A DNA stretch of 64,000 bases, from the NCBI RefSeq assembly GCF_029784135.1, contig NC_073745.1:46217116-46281115 (forward strand). Reading direction: 5' to 3'. Shown here piece by piece: positions 44,860 to 56,850 of the stretch. The notes below the pieces were generated by a model. The model was not told the origin of the DNA. It was given only the letters and a program-made list of their open reading frames with translations, and did not search any database. The position numbers and the translations under genes are program-made. The DNA is from Toxorhynchites rutilus septentrionalis. Taxonomy: Eukaryota > Arthropoda > Insecta > Diptera > Culicidae. The stretch's first letter is position 1, and every line of letters begins with the position of its first letter.

Positions 44860-45795
44860 GTAACAGTTTTGATGTAGACGATTTAGACGATCGATATATC
44901 AAATTAAAGTCAATAAACTAGTCTTTTTTGAAGAAATATTACATTTTCAATAAAAATTGATCTATTTTCCGTAATCATTTATTGTTTTTGTTTTTTTTAT
45001 AGTTTACATGGTCTGGGGTCTTTCTTGAAAGCAGAGGATTTTTTAACATAACATATCCATAAATCAAAAGGGCGTCGTTTTTGGTCTTGAGTTGCGATTT
45101 TTAAAAATTAACCAACGATCCAAAAAAACAATTTTTATCCTTTTTTTCCTCCACAAAAAAAAATCAAAACTTTTGAACTACTTCATGGTCTTGGAACAAA
45201 GGGTGCCATATTTTTTTGAAAGCTGAGTTTTTTTCACATAACATATCCGAAAATCAGAAAGGCGTTTTCTATCGTTTTGAAGATATGATTTTCCAAAGTT
45301 AACAAGTTTTTTAGTTTTCGTTCAGTATTGCTATGTGACTAGACTACATCTATTCGACTAGAATCCAATTTATGCGCAGGTATGGTATTTTTCCAAAGAA
45401 GAACGATTGCGATTTATATACAAAATATAGCGCCGTTTGTCCCAAGACCATGCAACTATAAAAAAACCCATACAATCAATAATTTCGGAAACCAAATTCA
45501 TTTTTTTGGGAAGTGTAATATTTTTTCAAAGAAGATTAACTAATTGACTTTAATTTAATATGTCGATCATCTGAATCGGTCTAGCAGTTCAAATGTTTTG
45601 AAATTTAAAAAAATGCATATTTGGGAAAAATGGAAAAAATGATTTTTCGGACCACCCTAAAATCTAAATTTTAGCCCTAATGAAAAAATAAAAAAACGGG
45701 TCTAATGTTTTGCGTTGAAGAACAAAATTACAGCTTTTCATAAACATCTGAGAACCACTATATCGGATTGACATGAAATGGCTGTGTATAGAGAT
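44860..45795. repeat. AT-rich foldback-like repeat, copy 2
   Basis: Forward block GACGATCGATATATCAAATTA at about 44880, inverse block ATGTCGATCATCTGAATCGG at about 45560, and right end AGAACCACTATATCGGATTG...GGCTGTGTATA at 45750-45790. Shares the AAAATATAGCGCC core. No coding sequence. Confidence 0.7.
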
Positions 45796-45837
45796 AAACG
45801 GCATGATCCGTAAATTTGTAACGGTGTATCTAAAAGA

Positions 45838-46045
45838 CATTGCATCCCATTCATTCAAGTTTTTCAATCACTGACAAGATTGAGAAACGTTTTTCAGATG
45901 AACGTTTCTTACCGTTTTTCGGAAACTTTTGTTGCAGTCCATAGCGATATACTGTTATTCACTCTTTAAGGAAGATTGTTCGACTGACGAACGATGTTTG
46001 AATCTGAGAAACTTTATATACTCGTACATATACAGAGGTACCTTA
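45838..46045 (-). repeat. Unclassified element, copy C (promoter fragment, inverse)
   Basis: In reverse complement it matches copy A from about 2990 to 3210: TATAAAG (46012-46018), TCAGTC (45982-45987), GTGAATAACAGTAT, then the start region with TTTCCGAAAAACGGTAAGAAACG. In this copy the sequence GGACTGCAACAAAAG precedes TTTCCG, different from copy A. It abuts the right end of foldback copy 2. Confidence 0.7.
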
Positions 46046-46234
46046 AAGATAAAAAAAGCGTACAGCTCTTTGTTACTCTTTAACAAGGTCGTGTGGGTCT
46101 CTAAGGTCAATCAAGAGGGTTTTACGACTGGTTATGTATACTTGGTCCAGTCTGACTGAACAATTTGATGATGAAATCATATAACATTTTTTTACTGTCT
46201 GGCACTTGGTCCACTCTATCTGAACAAGATCTAT
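46046..46234. repeat. Short direct repeat ACTTGGTCCA
   Basis: ACTTGGTCCAGTCTGACTGAAC at about 46140 and ACTTGGTCCACTCTATCTGAAC at about 46204 form a short imperfect direct repeat. No gene. Confidence 0.5.
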
Positions 46235-46500
46235 ATATTAATAAAATTGTAGGCAAAATGTGTTGCTAAGCGCAAAACCCGAAGAAGGAATAGTCCGATT
46301 TGAGCCAACTTTATTTTGATGTATTTGTCTCTGCCCGTAGATCAATGTTATGGAGAGAAAAATCGGAAAATTTTCGGAAAACTCTGAAGGAAGGTCGGAA
46401 AATTCGGAAAATTGATTTCCCCTATGTTTTAAAATTACATCATGATAAGCGTTGTCGGTCCATTCGATGTTTGCGCTATTGAAATTGTTCAAATATGACT
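46235..46500 (+). repeat. Helitron-like element, internal fragment
   Basis: TGTGTTGCTAAGCGCAAAACCCGAAGAAGG and GGAAAATTTTCGGAAAACTC blocks and the ATTACATCATGATAAGCGTTG block are shared with 47190-47470 and partly with 54900-55140, but in a different order. Terminal sequences are absent. Confidence 0.5.
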
Positions 46501-47159
46501 TATTTCAAGAAGAAATGAAACCTCTCAACGTTAAGGTAAAATTTAAGTAGCTATTACATGTAAATAAAAATAAATGATAGTGATTTTTGAAGATTTTGCA
46601 GGAATTTTTACCAGGAATTGTTTATATCGATACTGCAGCCAAATCAAGAAAATAGAAGTTGGTTGTCAAAGAACAAATTGTAGAGCGCTCAGAAAGCTTC
46701 AATTTAATTGATAGAAACAATCTAGTTTAATATAATTTTTTAGTATAAAATTAATGATAACGCATCAAAAACAAAAATTAAAATCCACTAATTTAGACGC
46801 TCCACTTCTATATCCTGTACTGAATTTTCTCATCTTTTAAATGAATCAACATAATCGTCTTCCGTAGCGTTTTTTAAATGTAGAGCCAGTTTGAGGCAAC
46901 AAAGTCCATTGAAATGTCATTGTTGAAATTCGACCATATGCGTAGAAGGATTTTTTTCATCAAATATGATCGTCTGAGAGAATCTGGATAAATTTATTTT
47001 TTTTACGTGAGAAAGGCGTTTTCTGACTTCAAGGGGATGAATCAAAAATCGAATTCCTCTTTTATATTCAAAAAACCGAACAAAAAAATACATTTTCTCT
47101 ACTATATTATATAAAAGATTCGAATATATACAGTGAAAAGAAATCAAAAACTGTATATA
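46501..47159. other. AT-rich intergenic stretch
   Basis: No gene or repeat that I can support. Confidence 0.4.
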
Positions 47160-47547
47160 ATCGAGTCCCCCCTGTATTTGTCTTGGCCCTTAGATCAATA
47201 TAACGGATAGAAAAATGGGAAAATTTTCGGAAAACTCTGAAGGAAGTTTGGAAAATTCGGTAAATTGAATACCCATAGGTTCGAAAATTACATCATGATA
47301 AGCGTTGTTAGTCCATTAGATAATTGCGCTAACGAAATTGATCTTTGTTTGAAGGTGGAAATGGTTTTCAGGCGGAATAACGCATTCCTATCTATATAAG
47401 TTAAAAAGGAAGACTAAATGTGTTGCTAATTGCAAAATCCGAAGAAGGAAAGGTCCCTTTTGAGCCATCTTCATTTTGTTGTGTTTATTGTATTCTGCCC
47501 ATCAAAACAATAATTTTGGGCGGGACGAAGTTCGCTGGGTCACCTAG
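47160..47547 (+). mobile_element. Helitron-like non-autonomous element, 3' part
   Basis: Ends TTTTGGGCGGGACGAAGTTC, then GCTGGGTCACCTAG followed by T. The same end (GGGCGGGACGAAGTTTGCCG..CTAG, T) is at 55438-55470. A GC-rich short hairpin region before a CTAG end followed by T, with no TIRs or target duplication, fits Helitrons. The 5' end is missing. Confidence 0.6.
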
Positions 47548-47639
47548 TATAATAATATATTCGATAATCATTTCGATAACTATGAATTGACTGAAAAGCA
47601 TACACCCTATGATCAGAAAATACCGGGAATTTTAAATAA

Positions 47640-48420
47640 ATCAAAATATGATCCCGGTGCCATATCATGTGAACACTGTGCTTCCTCGATGATATTTACT
47701 TGATTTTTGGTCAAATAATTCAGTACAATTTGGGCTCGGTGCGATGGCGCGTTATTATCATGCAAAATCCAAGAATTGTCGGCCGTTAGCGACGTACAGC
47801 ATCTCTCAAACGCTTCAAAACGTATGAATTATATTCTTTATGGACCGTCTGGCCCGGCGGAAGGTGCTCATAGCACACTACACCTTGGTAATCGGAGAAA
47901 AACAGTCAGCACCACCTTTTGAGTGGCTTTGACGCGGTTTTTTCGGGTTCGTCTTCGAAGCGCCACTCGGACGATTGTTGTTTTGTTTCCATGTCAAATT
48001 CATAGACCCATGTCTCATCGCCCGTAATTATCCGTTTCATGAAGGTTGGATCACTTCTGGCTCTTTCGATGGTGTTTTTGCACGAAATTCAGGTCCTTCG
48101 GAACGAGCCTGATTGCATCTCATACCCAAAACACCAACCACAATATGCTGTGCCGTTTCATTTGCAAAGCCAAGTTCACTAGACATCACTCTTAAGCTGG
48201 TATGACGATTTTCAAGCACCATTTCTTTAACTTTCTTCACATTTTCATCGGTGTTCGACGTCGATGGACGTTCGGAACGAGGCAAAACTTTCACCACTGT
48301 GCGACCACTGTTGAAGTCTTTAAACAACTCCGTATGCTTGTTTTTGATAGAACATTTTCAAAATTTTTCAGACGCAAAAACGACTGAGTGCCAGAGGCAT
48401 GGATGGAAACTTGACGTAGG
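47640..48420 (-). pseudogene. mariner-type transposase pseudogene
   Basis: The minus strand from about 48330 reads FKDFNSGRTVVKVL, ERPSTSNTDENVKKVKEMVL and NRHTSLRVMSSELG (the helix-turn-helix linker of mariner transposases), then around 48020 ITGDETWVYEFD (first catalytic Asp), and around 47720-47770 a decayed stretch readable as DNAPSHRAQIVLNYL (second Asp). Stops and frameshifts are frequent and the third Asp block is replaced by HDMAPG-type sequence. TIRs were not found. Confidence 0.78.
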
Positions 48421-48734
48421 ACTTTGAGGAGATATTGTAACTGTTCAGAAATTCGTAAATTTATCTCATTTATTACTCCAAATGGTGACTTTTTAATTTT
48501 TGTTCCATGAGAACTGAGCTGAGCTTCAATGGATTGTGAAAGTTGTAGTTTCAGAAATAATACGGAATCATTTATTATCAATCCTGTCTATTTTCAATAG
48601 TAAACTGTTGAAGAAAAATGTGTGGATTATATCTATTTTTATCCCTTTTGTTTATTTTAGGCTCATTAGCATTTTAGCTGTAACAGAGCCGAATTTTAAT
48701 CGTGTACATGTCACATGTTTATCATATCTATAAT

Positions 48735-49128
48735 TAGCACATTACAAAGTTGCCTTTTTTTCGGCGTTAGAGTATTCCCTTCTATACCATTGCATATGGT
48801 ACACATTTACACAGTAGCCATTTAGGCGTAAGAGTTTTCCTTCTGTTCTTCCTTTATCCACAGTTAGACCGGACAGCGGAGACAGTTGATTGATCATTGT
48901 TGAGTTATTTATAGAACAGCAGCCCCATGTGTCTTGCAGAGCAGAGCAGTTGTATGGATGAACCGATCTTATGTCGACCGTGGATCGATCTCCATCGCTG
49001 AATGATTGTTGCGTGGACGTAGTTACTCTATAACAATACAAAGATGGTCAATGAGGGCCCTGAGTTTTGAACTCACGATCGATCGCTTACTAAGCGAACG
49101 CGCAACCAATGTGGCTACGGAGACCCCC
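48735..49128 (-). mobile_element. tRNA-derived SINE, full length, perfect 10-bp target duplication
   Basis: On the minus strand it begins GGGGGTCTCCGTAGCCACAT and contains A-box-like TAGCCACATTGG and B-box-like GAGTTCAAAACTC, then a tRNA-unrelated body of about 300 bp. TATCTATAAT flanks it on both sides (48725-48734, 49129-49138). The 100-codon minus ORF in the body is not thought to be a gene. Confidence 0.85.
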
Positions 49129-49138
49129 TATCTATAAT

Positions 49139-50311
49139 ATCTATGAAACGAAACATTTGTGAAAAACAGCATATTAAACTTTTTTTATTTTAATTTTGGA
49201 AAACAACATGATACAATCTATGATTGTTTCAAACTATTCGGCTTATCCCCCGTTCCTTTATTGAATTTATATTCATGCTGACGATCCGACTTGCACATTG
49301 TTACAGGATGATCAGATACGATTTAATACCAGTTAATAATTCGCTTTTTAAAGGCCTTGTATGTTTATTTCTAAACAATTATTTCTTTTATCTACATTTA
49401 GTAGCATTAGACAAAATTTTTTATATGATGGTCCCTCCACTATCCACTGTAGAGGTTTGAGCAAAACAGGTTATCTAAAAGATAATATTATGTTTCCCCA
49501 GCTTTAAAATCATTTTAACAAAAAAAAAAAAAAAAACAAACAGGTATAAATTATAAAAATTGTAAATAAAGTTACAAAGCATTATCAAAAGACAAGCCAA
49601 TACCTTGTCTTGTCCGCCACAAAGCCGATACGGTCCCGACATAGCCCTTGCAACCAGTTGGTTCACCAGAGCATAATTCTAACCGCCAGCCTAGTTCTGG
49701 AGAGACAAAGGATATCCGCATGCAGAGAAGCCAAGCAATTTACCATTACGGAAAAATCCTAGACCAGCCAGTTCTCACAAAACTTTCATTTCATATCTTT
49801 TTAATCTGTGTTACGCGCACGAGGCTCGAACTTTTGTAGATAACTTATATTTTTGTTCTAACTAATACAAAAGAAAACAATAAAATAAAAATAGCCCATC
49901 ATCATCGAGATCATGGTAAGCATGATACTGATAAACGCATATTTCATTATAATAATAATTAAAAAATAATTTTGTACACTATATAAACGGTCCAAAAAAA
50001 CTTCGTCAGGTAAAACATTAATTGAGAAAAAAAACTATAAACTATGCAGCGAACTGTTCACATTGAGTTATCCGTTTGAATAAAACTCCGTTAGTTAATC
50101 TTCACCAAAATAAAATAAAACATCGTTCAGCTGTTAAGAAAATCCAGCCTTAACGGGTAAAATACAGTGCCTCTTGAATTCTGAAGCGTTGTTGCGCATT
50201 TAATATGTCTTGACATCGAAAATATAAAGAAATACTTCGAAGTACAACGCATTTTGTGAAGCACATGACTAGAAATTAGGTCTTCTTAATTTATTCGCGT
50301 TTCTAGTGTTA
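49139..50311. other. AT-rich intergenic stretch
   Basis: Includes a poly-A run of 17 at about 49520. No gene or element that I can support. Confidence 0.4.
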
Positions 50312-50313
50312 TA

Positions 50314-50721
50314 CAGGATCTTTCAGATTAAACGCTCACGCAACTACAACTCCGATTCTGTTGAAAATCCGAGTTATTTCTTCTTTGAGTTCCTCCAAAT
50401 TTTGTGACTTATTAACAGAGCAACGGTATTTCACGTACCCCCAGAGGAAGTAGTCAACGACGAGAAATGTTGAAATTCTTACCATAAGAGGACAAAGTCT
50501 CATTCAGGCTTCGGTTGCTCGAGTAATACGATTTCACTAAAAATACACGTTCTTGTAAACTGTACATCTTAACACTAAAAATCATCCGATCAGACTGAAC
50601 GAGTAGCCGAATATTATCGTCCCGAAGTGGGGAATGCAGTGTAACCATCAACGGAGCAAAAAACATTTTTTATAAGGAGCTTTTCGATTTTTTGCGTGAA
50701 CGTTAAATCTGAAAGACCTTG
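50314..50721 (-). mobile_element. Deletion derivative of a Tc1/mariner-group transposon (DUF4817 type)
   Basis: Ends CAGGATCTTTCAGATTAAAC and, in reverse complement, CAAGGTCTTTCAGATTTAAC, flanked by TA (50312-50313, 50722-50723). The minus strand starts a transposase at about 50567, MYSLQERVFLVKSYYSSNRS, the N-terminal HTH type common in arthropod transposons. After about 36 residues it jumps directly to DYFLWGYVKYRCSVNK and LEELKEEITRIFN, the C-terminal end of the same transposase type. The catalytic core is gone, leaving 408 bp with both protein ends. Confidence 0.82.
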
Positions 50722-50723
50722 TA

Positions 50724-52509
50724 TCTATAAAAGTCTTTCAACTCGATCACACAAATATCGAGACATCAAACCGTTAACTACTTCAAAAATGAACACCATA
50801 GTTGAACAGAAAATTTTTAGCGGTTTACTCGATGTTAGCGAGAGATGTGCATAATAACCAGGCATAGCATCTGATGTTAGTCTGGTTGTTGAATGAATGC
50901 GGCGCTGTGGTGAGGATACAGGTCAAACTGACTAATAACGAAGAATAAGAAGTAAAAAGCCATTCAATCGTGTACTAGACTTCTTCAGAGACACATAAAT
51001 CAACTGTATATACCAGAAGTTGAGTCAATATTAAGAAGGACTTAACCCTCCTATACTCGTGCAGAATCAATAAGTTTGTTTTGATTTGAATAACTTTTAA
51101 AACTGAATGAAGTTGAAGAATGAATAGTTTCGGTTTTTTCATTAAATTATATCTTTTTCTTTATATAAATACCGATAACGCCTTAAAATACTCAAAAGTA
51201 ATATTACAGAGACACGTACAGTCTGTGCACCGAGTTATGAGGGGTTAAAGATGAGTATAAAAATGCATTTTGATCTCAGTTCGTTAATGAAGTGCTCGTC
51301 TATTCGTGGAAGAGTAAAAAAAACAGAACAAAAATTCTCAACAGGAAGACAAGGCAGTTTTTGAAAATGCATCAGATATGAACGTTTAAAAGGTCTCAGT
51401 CCGAGCAGCGAATGAATTTCAGCAAATGGGTACCAATTTCATGAGGAATATCTTCTTAGTTCGTATAAAACTATTGTATTAGTAACCTTGAAAAAATCTC
51501 GTAAGGCCCAAAACCAACTCCATCCCTCCGACAGACAGTAATCGTTGTGCGTAAACAGCTGGATTTTCTTCGCCTTATTTATGGCCTAATATTTGCGCTG
51601 TCAGTCCCCTTCCCTATACCCCGGAAGCACGGAGGATGATACGAAGTGAATTATGAAACTATAGCATCTTGTCCCCAATCTTTGGATGCCCAAAGAAAAC
51701 AATAATGCTTCCTCGGGGTTTTGTTTCCGTGCTCTCCAAGGCGTACTGTGGAGAAAATAAATTATATTATTAACCCTTTTGGCTTTTGGTCCTCATTCGG
51801 CGCTATTATCGGCAATTTTGTCCCGATTGGGGGGAAGCTCATAAATTAGACACACATTGATTTGGGTAATAGTGTTTGGTACGTCGGTAGATTAATCAAA
51901 GCGTATGGACCATATTCGAAACGGGAAATAAGACGAGCGAAACTTTGCAATCAGAATGTTTCTTTGCAACAAATTATTTCCATCTTTCCGTGCGCACTCT
52001 ACATCATTCCCGACGATGGGAAATTAATTACGCTTTCAACATTTTCCAGGGTAAAATTATCGGAGCGTGTTCTTCCGGTTCATGCCATGAAAGGGCGCAC
52101 ATTCTGCTGCTGCTATTCCAGCCGGTTGTCTTACACGATGCCGACTTCTTGCGCTCCTTCGGATCTCTAACGCCAGGGCTTTGTCGCTGCGCTGGTGGAG
52201 CCTTGTTCCGAGCAGGGCTGGAGCAGGGAAGCATATTCCGGTGTCAGGTATCCCTACTGCCAGTAGCATACGCTTCCGACACTGATTCTCGAAGACGATT
52301 CCGCGTTGCCACGAGCTGTGAAATTCGTGTACTTGAGAGGATGCGAGAAATATCATCGCTTAGCTGATAGTTTTTGTCACATTTGCTGACTTCTTTTGTG
52401 AGTGCCGCTCCGGCAGGGTGACATTTCTCCACAATTACTTGCGCGGGTGGCGCATATGCAATGACAGACGAATGAACCAAAAAAATAGTGTTTCAATTAC
52501 ATTTTGGAT
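50724..52509. other. Intergenic DNA with a non-repetitive GC-richer island
   Basis: From about 51580 to 52440 the sequence has balanced base content and no copies elsewhere in the window. ORFs of 99-140 codons overlap on both strands at 51945-52367 without recognisable domain or promoter context. Could be a conserved non-coding region or an unrecognised exon. Confidence 0.45.
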
Positions 52510-53116
52510 GCGGTGAATGTATATACAGCCATTACATGGCAAACCGATATAGTGATTCTCAGATTTTCGTGAAAAGTGGTAGTTTTGCTCTTTATCGTAA
52601 AACATTAGACCCGTATTTTTTTTTATTTTTTCAGTAGGGTGATCATTCCCAAAAATCAACTTTTGCCTCTTTTTTTCTAAAAATGACTTTTTTTTCAAAA
52701 ATTCATAACTTTTAAACTACTAGACTGATTCAGGTGATTGACATATAAAATTAAAGCCAATCACCTTTTTTTAAAAATACTACACCTGCAGAAAATTCGT
52801 ATTCTGTTCCCGTTATTATTGATGGTATTCGTTTTTTATTGTTTCCATAGTCTCGGGACCAAAGGCGCTATATTTTTTATATTTTTTCTGAAAACTGAAC
52901 TACTGGACCGATTCAGATGATCGATATATCAAATTAAAGCCAATTAGCTAGCCTTTTTTTTAAAAAAATGATACATTTGCCAATTAATTGAATTCTAGTC
53001 GCATATATCGAGTCTAGTCGCATTGAAATATTGAACGAAGACTGAAAAAATGTTAACTTTGAAAAATCATAACCTAAAAACGAAAAATAACACATCTCTG
53101 ATTTTTGGATATGTTA

Positions 53117-53946
53117 AAGGGTGTGTCACATCAAATTGCATCACGGAAAAAACGCTGTAGAAATTCGCCCAGTAGACCGATCCTTTTGAAAATTTTAGAC
53201 AGTAAAATAGAAACTATTAAACAACTTTTGGCATTTTCTTTTTATTCATACTTCGAGCCCAAGCCCGTATGCTCGCACCTTCCTCTTTACCCCGCACATA
53301 AGGTTCTGTACAACGTCAGGTTGTAGTTTTTTTTTGATCAGAAATCCATTTTCTCTTGAAGTCCGCCTCCGATTTGACAACTTTTGGGTTCTTCCGGAGG
53401 GCCTGCAGCTCCGGCGCGTTGGGCTGGTTCATTTCCTTTGGCACGAAGGTGACCCCGTTGGCTTCGTACCACTCCAACACGTCCTTTGAATAGTGGCACG
53501 AAGCGAGATCCGGCCAGAAGATGGTCGGGCCCTTGTGCTGCTTCAATAGTGGTAGTAAGCGCTTCTGTAGGCACTCCTTAAGGTAAACCTGCCCGTTTAC
53601 CGTGCCGGTCATCACGAAGGGGGCGCTCCGCTTTCCGCAAGAGCAGATCGCTTGCCACACCATGTACTTTTTGGCAAACTTGGATAGTTTCTGCTTGCGA
53701 ATCTCCGGAACGCTGAATTTGTCCTCTGCGGAGAAGAACAACAGGCCCGGCAGCTGACGAAAGTCCGCTTTGACGTAGGTTTCGTCGTCCATTACCAGGC
53801 AATGCGGCTTGGTCAGCATTTCGGTGCACAGCTTCCGGGCTCGCGTCTTCCCCACCATGTTTTGCCTTTCGTCGCGGTTAGGAGCCTTCTGAACCTTGTA
53901 TGTACGCAGGCCCTCCCGCTGCTTGGTCCGAATAACTCTTTTCAAA
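53117..53946 (-). mobile_element. ITmD37E-type transposon, truncated
   Basis: The left border is TA followed by AGGGTGTGTCACATCAAATT, resembling a terminal repeat; the foldback repeat stops there and resumes after 53946 (CTTCATAACTTTCGAATTAC), so this is a nested insertion. The right (5' coding) end is missing together with the transposase start, since no matching inverted repeat is seen. Confidence 0.75.
53316..53945 (-). pseudogene. DD37E transposase fragment lacking the third catalytic residue
   Basis: An uninterrupted 209-residue frame, truncated at the N-terminus (the first codon TTG is at the junction). Visible blocks: VMDDETYVKADF with the first catalytic Asp (residues 53-54), AKKYMVWQAICSCGKRS, and FWPDLASCHY with the second Asp (146). 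In ITmD37E transposases a Glu 37 residues further, in an RPIE-type motif, completes the triad. Here PNAPEL (174-180... ELQ) runs directly into QALRKNPKVV, so that motif is gone and residue 184 is Arg. Frame is otherwise open and its GC content is clearly above the surroundings, suggesting a rather recent insertion. Confidence 0.85.
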
Positions 53947-54545
53947 ACTTCATAACTTTCGAATTACTAAACCGATTTCAATGATCAATATATCAAATCG
54001 ATAAGCTAAAAAAAAATCCAATAACCAATAAGCTAAAAAAAAATCTCACAATTCTAAAAAAAAATATTTTGCTTTTATAGTTATTGATTGTATTCGTTTT
54101 TTTATAATTTACTTGATCTCGGTACCATGGGCGCTATATTTTTATATATTTTTTCTTTAAAGCTCTTTAAGAATCTTTCCAGAAAAAAATATGAAAAATA
54201 CAGCGCCTTTGGTCCCGAGACTATGAGAACAATAAGAAACGAATACAATCAATAATAACGAGAGCGGAAATATAATTTTCTGCAGGTATAGTATTTTTTC
54301 GAAAAAGACCAGGTTGGCTTTAATTTGATATATCGATCATCTGAATCGGTCTAATATTTCAAAAGTTATGAGTTTTTGAAAAAATGGCATTTTTGGAAAA
54401 GAGAGGAAAAAGTTGATTTTTCAGACAACCCTAAAACGGAAATGGTCACCTGTTACGATCGTAACAAAGAAGAGATGTGTTCCAATTTTTTAAAATGTTT
54501 ATTTTACCAAGACAAAATTTTAAAAAATCCTGTCAAACGAGGGTC

Positions 54546-55470
54546 AGTACATATAAATGGATTTTTGTCTGTCTGTCTGTCTGTCTTATTCTTATGGACT
54601 CGGAAACTAATGAAACCAATAGGCATATGGAGGTTTTAGGATGCAATAAATGATTCTATGGTGGTTAGACTCTCCACCCCTTTCTCTAAGGAGGGGGCTG
54701 CCAATCAAATGAAACACACATTTCTGCATTATTCGAGAATACGTCAAGCAAATGAAACCAAATTAGGCATATTGAGGTTTTAGGGTGCAATAAATGTTTC
54801 TCTAATGGTATGGCACCCCTCCCTCCCTGAAATGGAGTGGGGGTCCCATAAAAATATTACGCATATTTCAACCAAAAATATTCCAACCAAACATGACAAT
54901 TGAAAAATTTCGGAGAAAAAGGGAAAATTCGGAAAATTAAATCCTCATATGTTCTACAATTACATATTGACAAGGGCTGTTAGTCCATTTGATGTTTGCG
55001 CAAGCGAAATTGATCAATGTTCGGACATGGAAATGGATTTCAATGTGATGAAATGCACTCCTATATCTTCTTCTATCTATACCAAAGAAAAGGATCGCCG
55101 GATGTGTTGACAAGGGCAGAGCTCGAGGAAGAAATTTAACGATTTAGGGCTGTCTTTATTCTATCATATTTTCTGTATAAAACACATTTATTCCATGTAA
55201 CGGAGAAACATATTATTTGCAAGTGATTGAAAAATCTTGAATGAGAATTGTGACCGAAAATAATCTGATATTATAATGATGAATTTTGTTAGAAATACTA
55301 GGAATTTTATAGTAAAAGGTAAATACAACGGGATCGATTAGAAGATCAATCAATGAACAATTCTGTGATTGGACCCATAAACTTGCTCATAGTAAGAAAA
55401 CGTGGATGTTTGAAGGTATTGATAATAAAACACAAATTTTGGGCGGGACGAAGTTTGCCGGGTCAGCTAG
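54546..55470 (+). mobile_element. Helitron-like non-autonomous element
   Basis: The 5' part has ATATAAATGGATTTTTGTCT and a (GTCT)n run at 54567-54586, followed by TGGACTCGGAAACTA, a pattern known from insect non-autonomous Helitrons. The 3' end is GGGCGGGACGAAGTTTGCCG GGTCAGCTAG (55441-55470) followed by T. No rolling-circle replicase or helicase is encoded. Two internal GAGGTTTTAGG(A/G)TGCAATAAATG blocks are direct repeats (54630, 54774). Confidence 0.65.
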
Positions 55471-56849
55471 TTTGATATAATATTTGATTCTCTTACGTTT
55501 AGTATTTTTTTGTCGTTTACACAATCGTTTTTTGTCTCCTCAACTAGCTCAATTCAGTAATCACTGTTAAGTAAAATTGATAGTAGAAAACAAGATAACA
55601 ATTAAATGTTATTATGTAAACTAACCTCGTGAACCGTACAGTACAATCTAATATTTTAATTCACTTACGTTCACTTCAAAACTCTTAAAAAATTAAATTT
55701 TATACTCTCTTTTGAATCATCTAGCACCTTTTCAATTTTGGGGTTGTTTTCGTCTTTCCTTAACATCACACGTTCACACATCGAGCAGTGGCTTACCAAA
55801 AAGAAGGTCTCTTACCACAGTTGAGTCGTTGGATAGTTGGTGAGAAGCAACGAGTAGTTGCGACAGTCACCCTAATGAAAAAAATAAAAAATACGAGTCA
55901 AATGTTTGCGATAAAGAACAAAACTACCAATTTTCACGAAAATCTGAGAACCACTATATCGGTGTGGCATGGAATGGCTGTATATGTTTGTACTGTATTT
56001 GTTTTAACGAGTTTTAACATTTGTAGGTAACTTCTTTTGCTACTAATGCCAACTAATGCTCCCTAGTTGAGCGCACATCTGTCAAATCGAAAAATTTGTG
56101 CTCACTGAAACAAATAAATTTCTGCGGAAAACTTTACCCATCTATTTCGGCTTCCAAATTGTAAAGTATCCAGCGAAAGATCCCGCCGGAAGTGACTCGT
56201 ATCCTGATGAATCGCCATTCATTACTGGCAACGGTGCCAACGGTAAAAGTCACGTTCTGAGCGCCCCGCGCTAAACTTTGCAAAAGCATGAAAAATTATT
56301 TTCCGGTGAAAATTTCTATCGAAATGATTCCTCCTGTGGCGAGACTGCAAAATTGATGACCAGTTCGGGGAGAGCGAGGGCTGAAGGCGCCGAAAACTAA
56401 GCGCCATCCTCTTAATTTACGAGTTTCGGGAAAGTGGATGGGAGCATAGAAAAATGGAGTCGCCCCCTCGGTGAAATCATCGCTCTCGTTACACGGGGAG
56501 GGCAACATTTACAACAGGGTTCTGTGCGATGATGTATTTACCCCTCCTCCAACGGTTCGTTCTCTGGAACTGGAACCGAGTTACTGGCCAGGATTCAATT
56601 AAAAATGAAATTGAAAAATAAATTGAATTATTTTCAACAATGAATGAACAGGAAATGAAACAAACCAAAGTTCGGTCAGAGAAATGCGAACATGCTGTGG
56701 ACCAGATGCGCGAATGTTGTGGAAAGTTTGATATCAAGCATAATTTTGGATTTGCTCTTGTTTGTAGAGATGAAAAGCTTCACCTGCTGTGGGAATGATT
56801 TCGAACATTAACACAAATATATTTCATTTAAAAATCGTTTTTCGTTTCA
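55471..56849. other. Intergenic DNA with a foldback end fragment
   Basis: At 55868-55992 lies a solo right end of the foldback family (CTAATGAAAAAAATAAAAAATACG ... CACTATATCGGTGTGGCATG). From about 56040 to 56760 the sequence is GC-balanced, single copy in this window, and without a recognisable gene. Confidence 0.5.
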
Positions 56850-56850
56850 T

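Larger units (their letters stand above)
52510..54440. repeat. AT-rich foldback-like repeat, copy 3
   Basis: Starts GTATATACAGCCATTACATG at about 52518, the exact inverse of the right ends at 45790 and 55985, so the family has long terminal inverted repeats (over 100 bp). Forward CATAACTTTTAAACTACTAG (52700) and inverse CGATCATCTGAATCGGT (54333) blocks follow. An ITmD37E element is inserted at 53117-53946. Confidence 0.72.

Noticed and set aside
48742..49041. 100-codon minus-strand ORF as a protein gene
   Set aside because: It lies inside a SINE with target duplication; open frames of this size arise by chance in the SINE body.
51945..52367. 140-codon plus-strand ORF as a new gene
   Set aside because: No signal peptide, domain, promoter or splice evidence, and a comparable ORF exists on the opposite strand. 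Kept only as part of an unexplained single-copy island.
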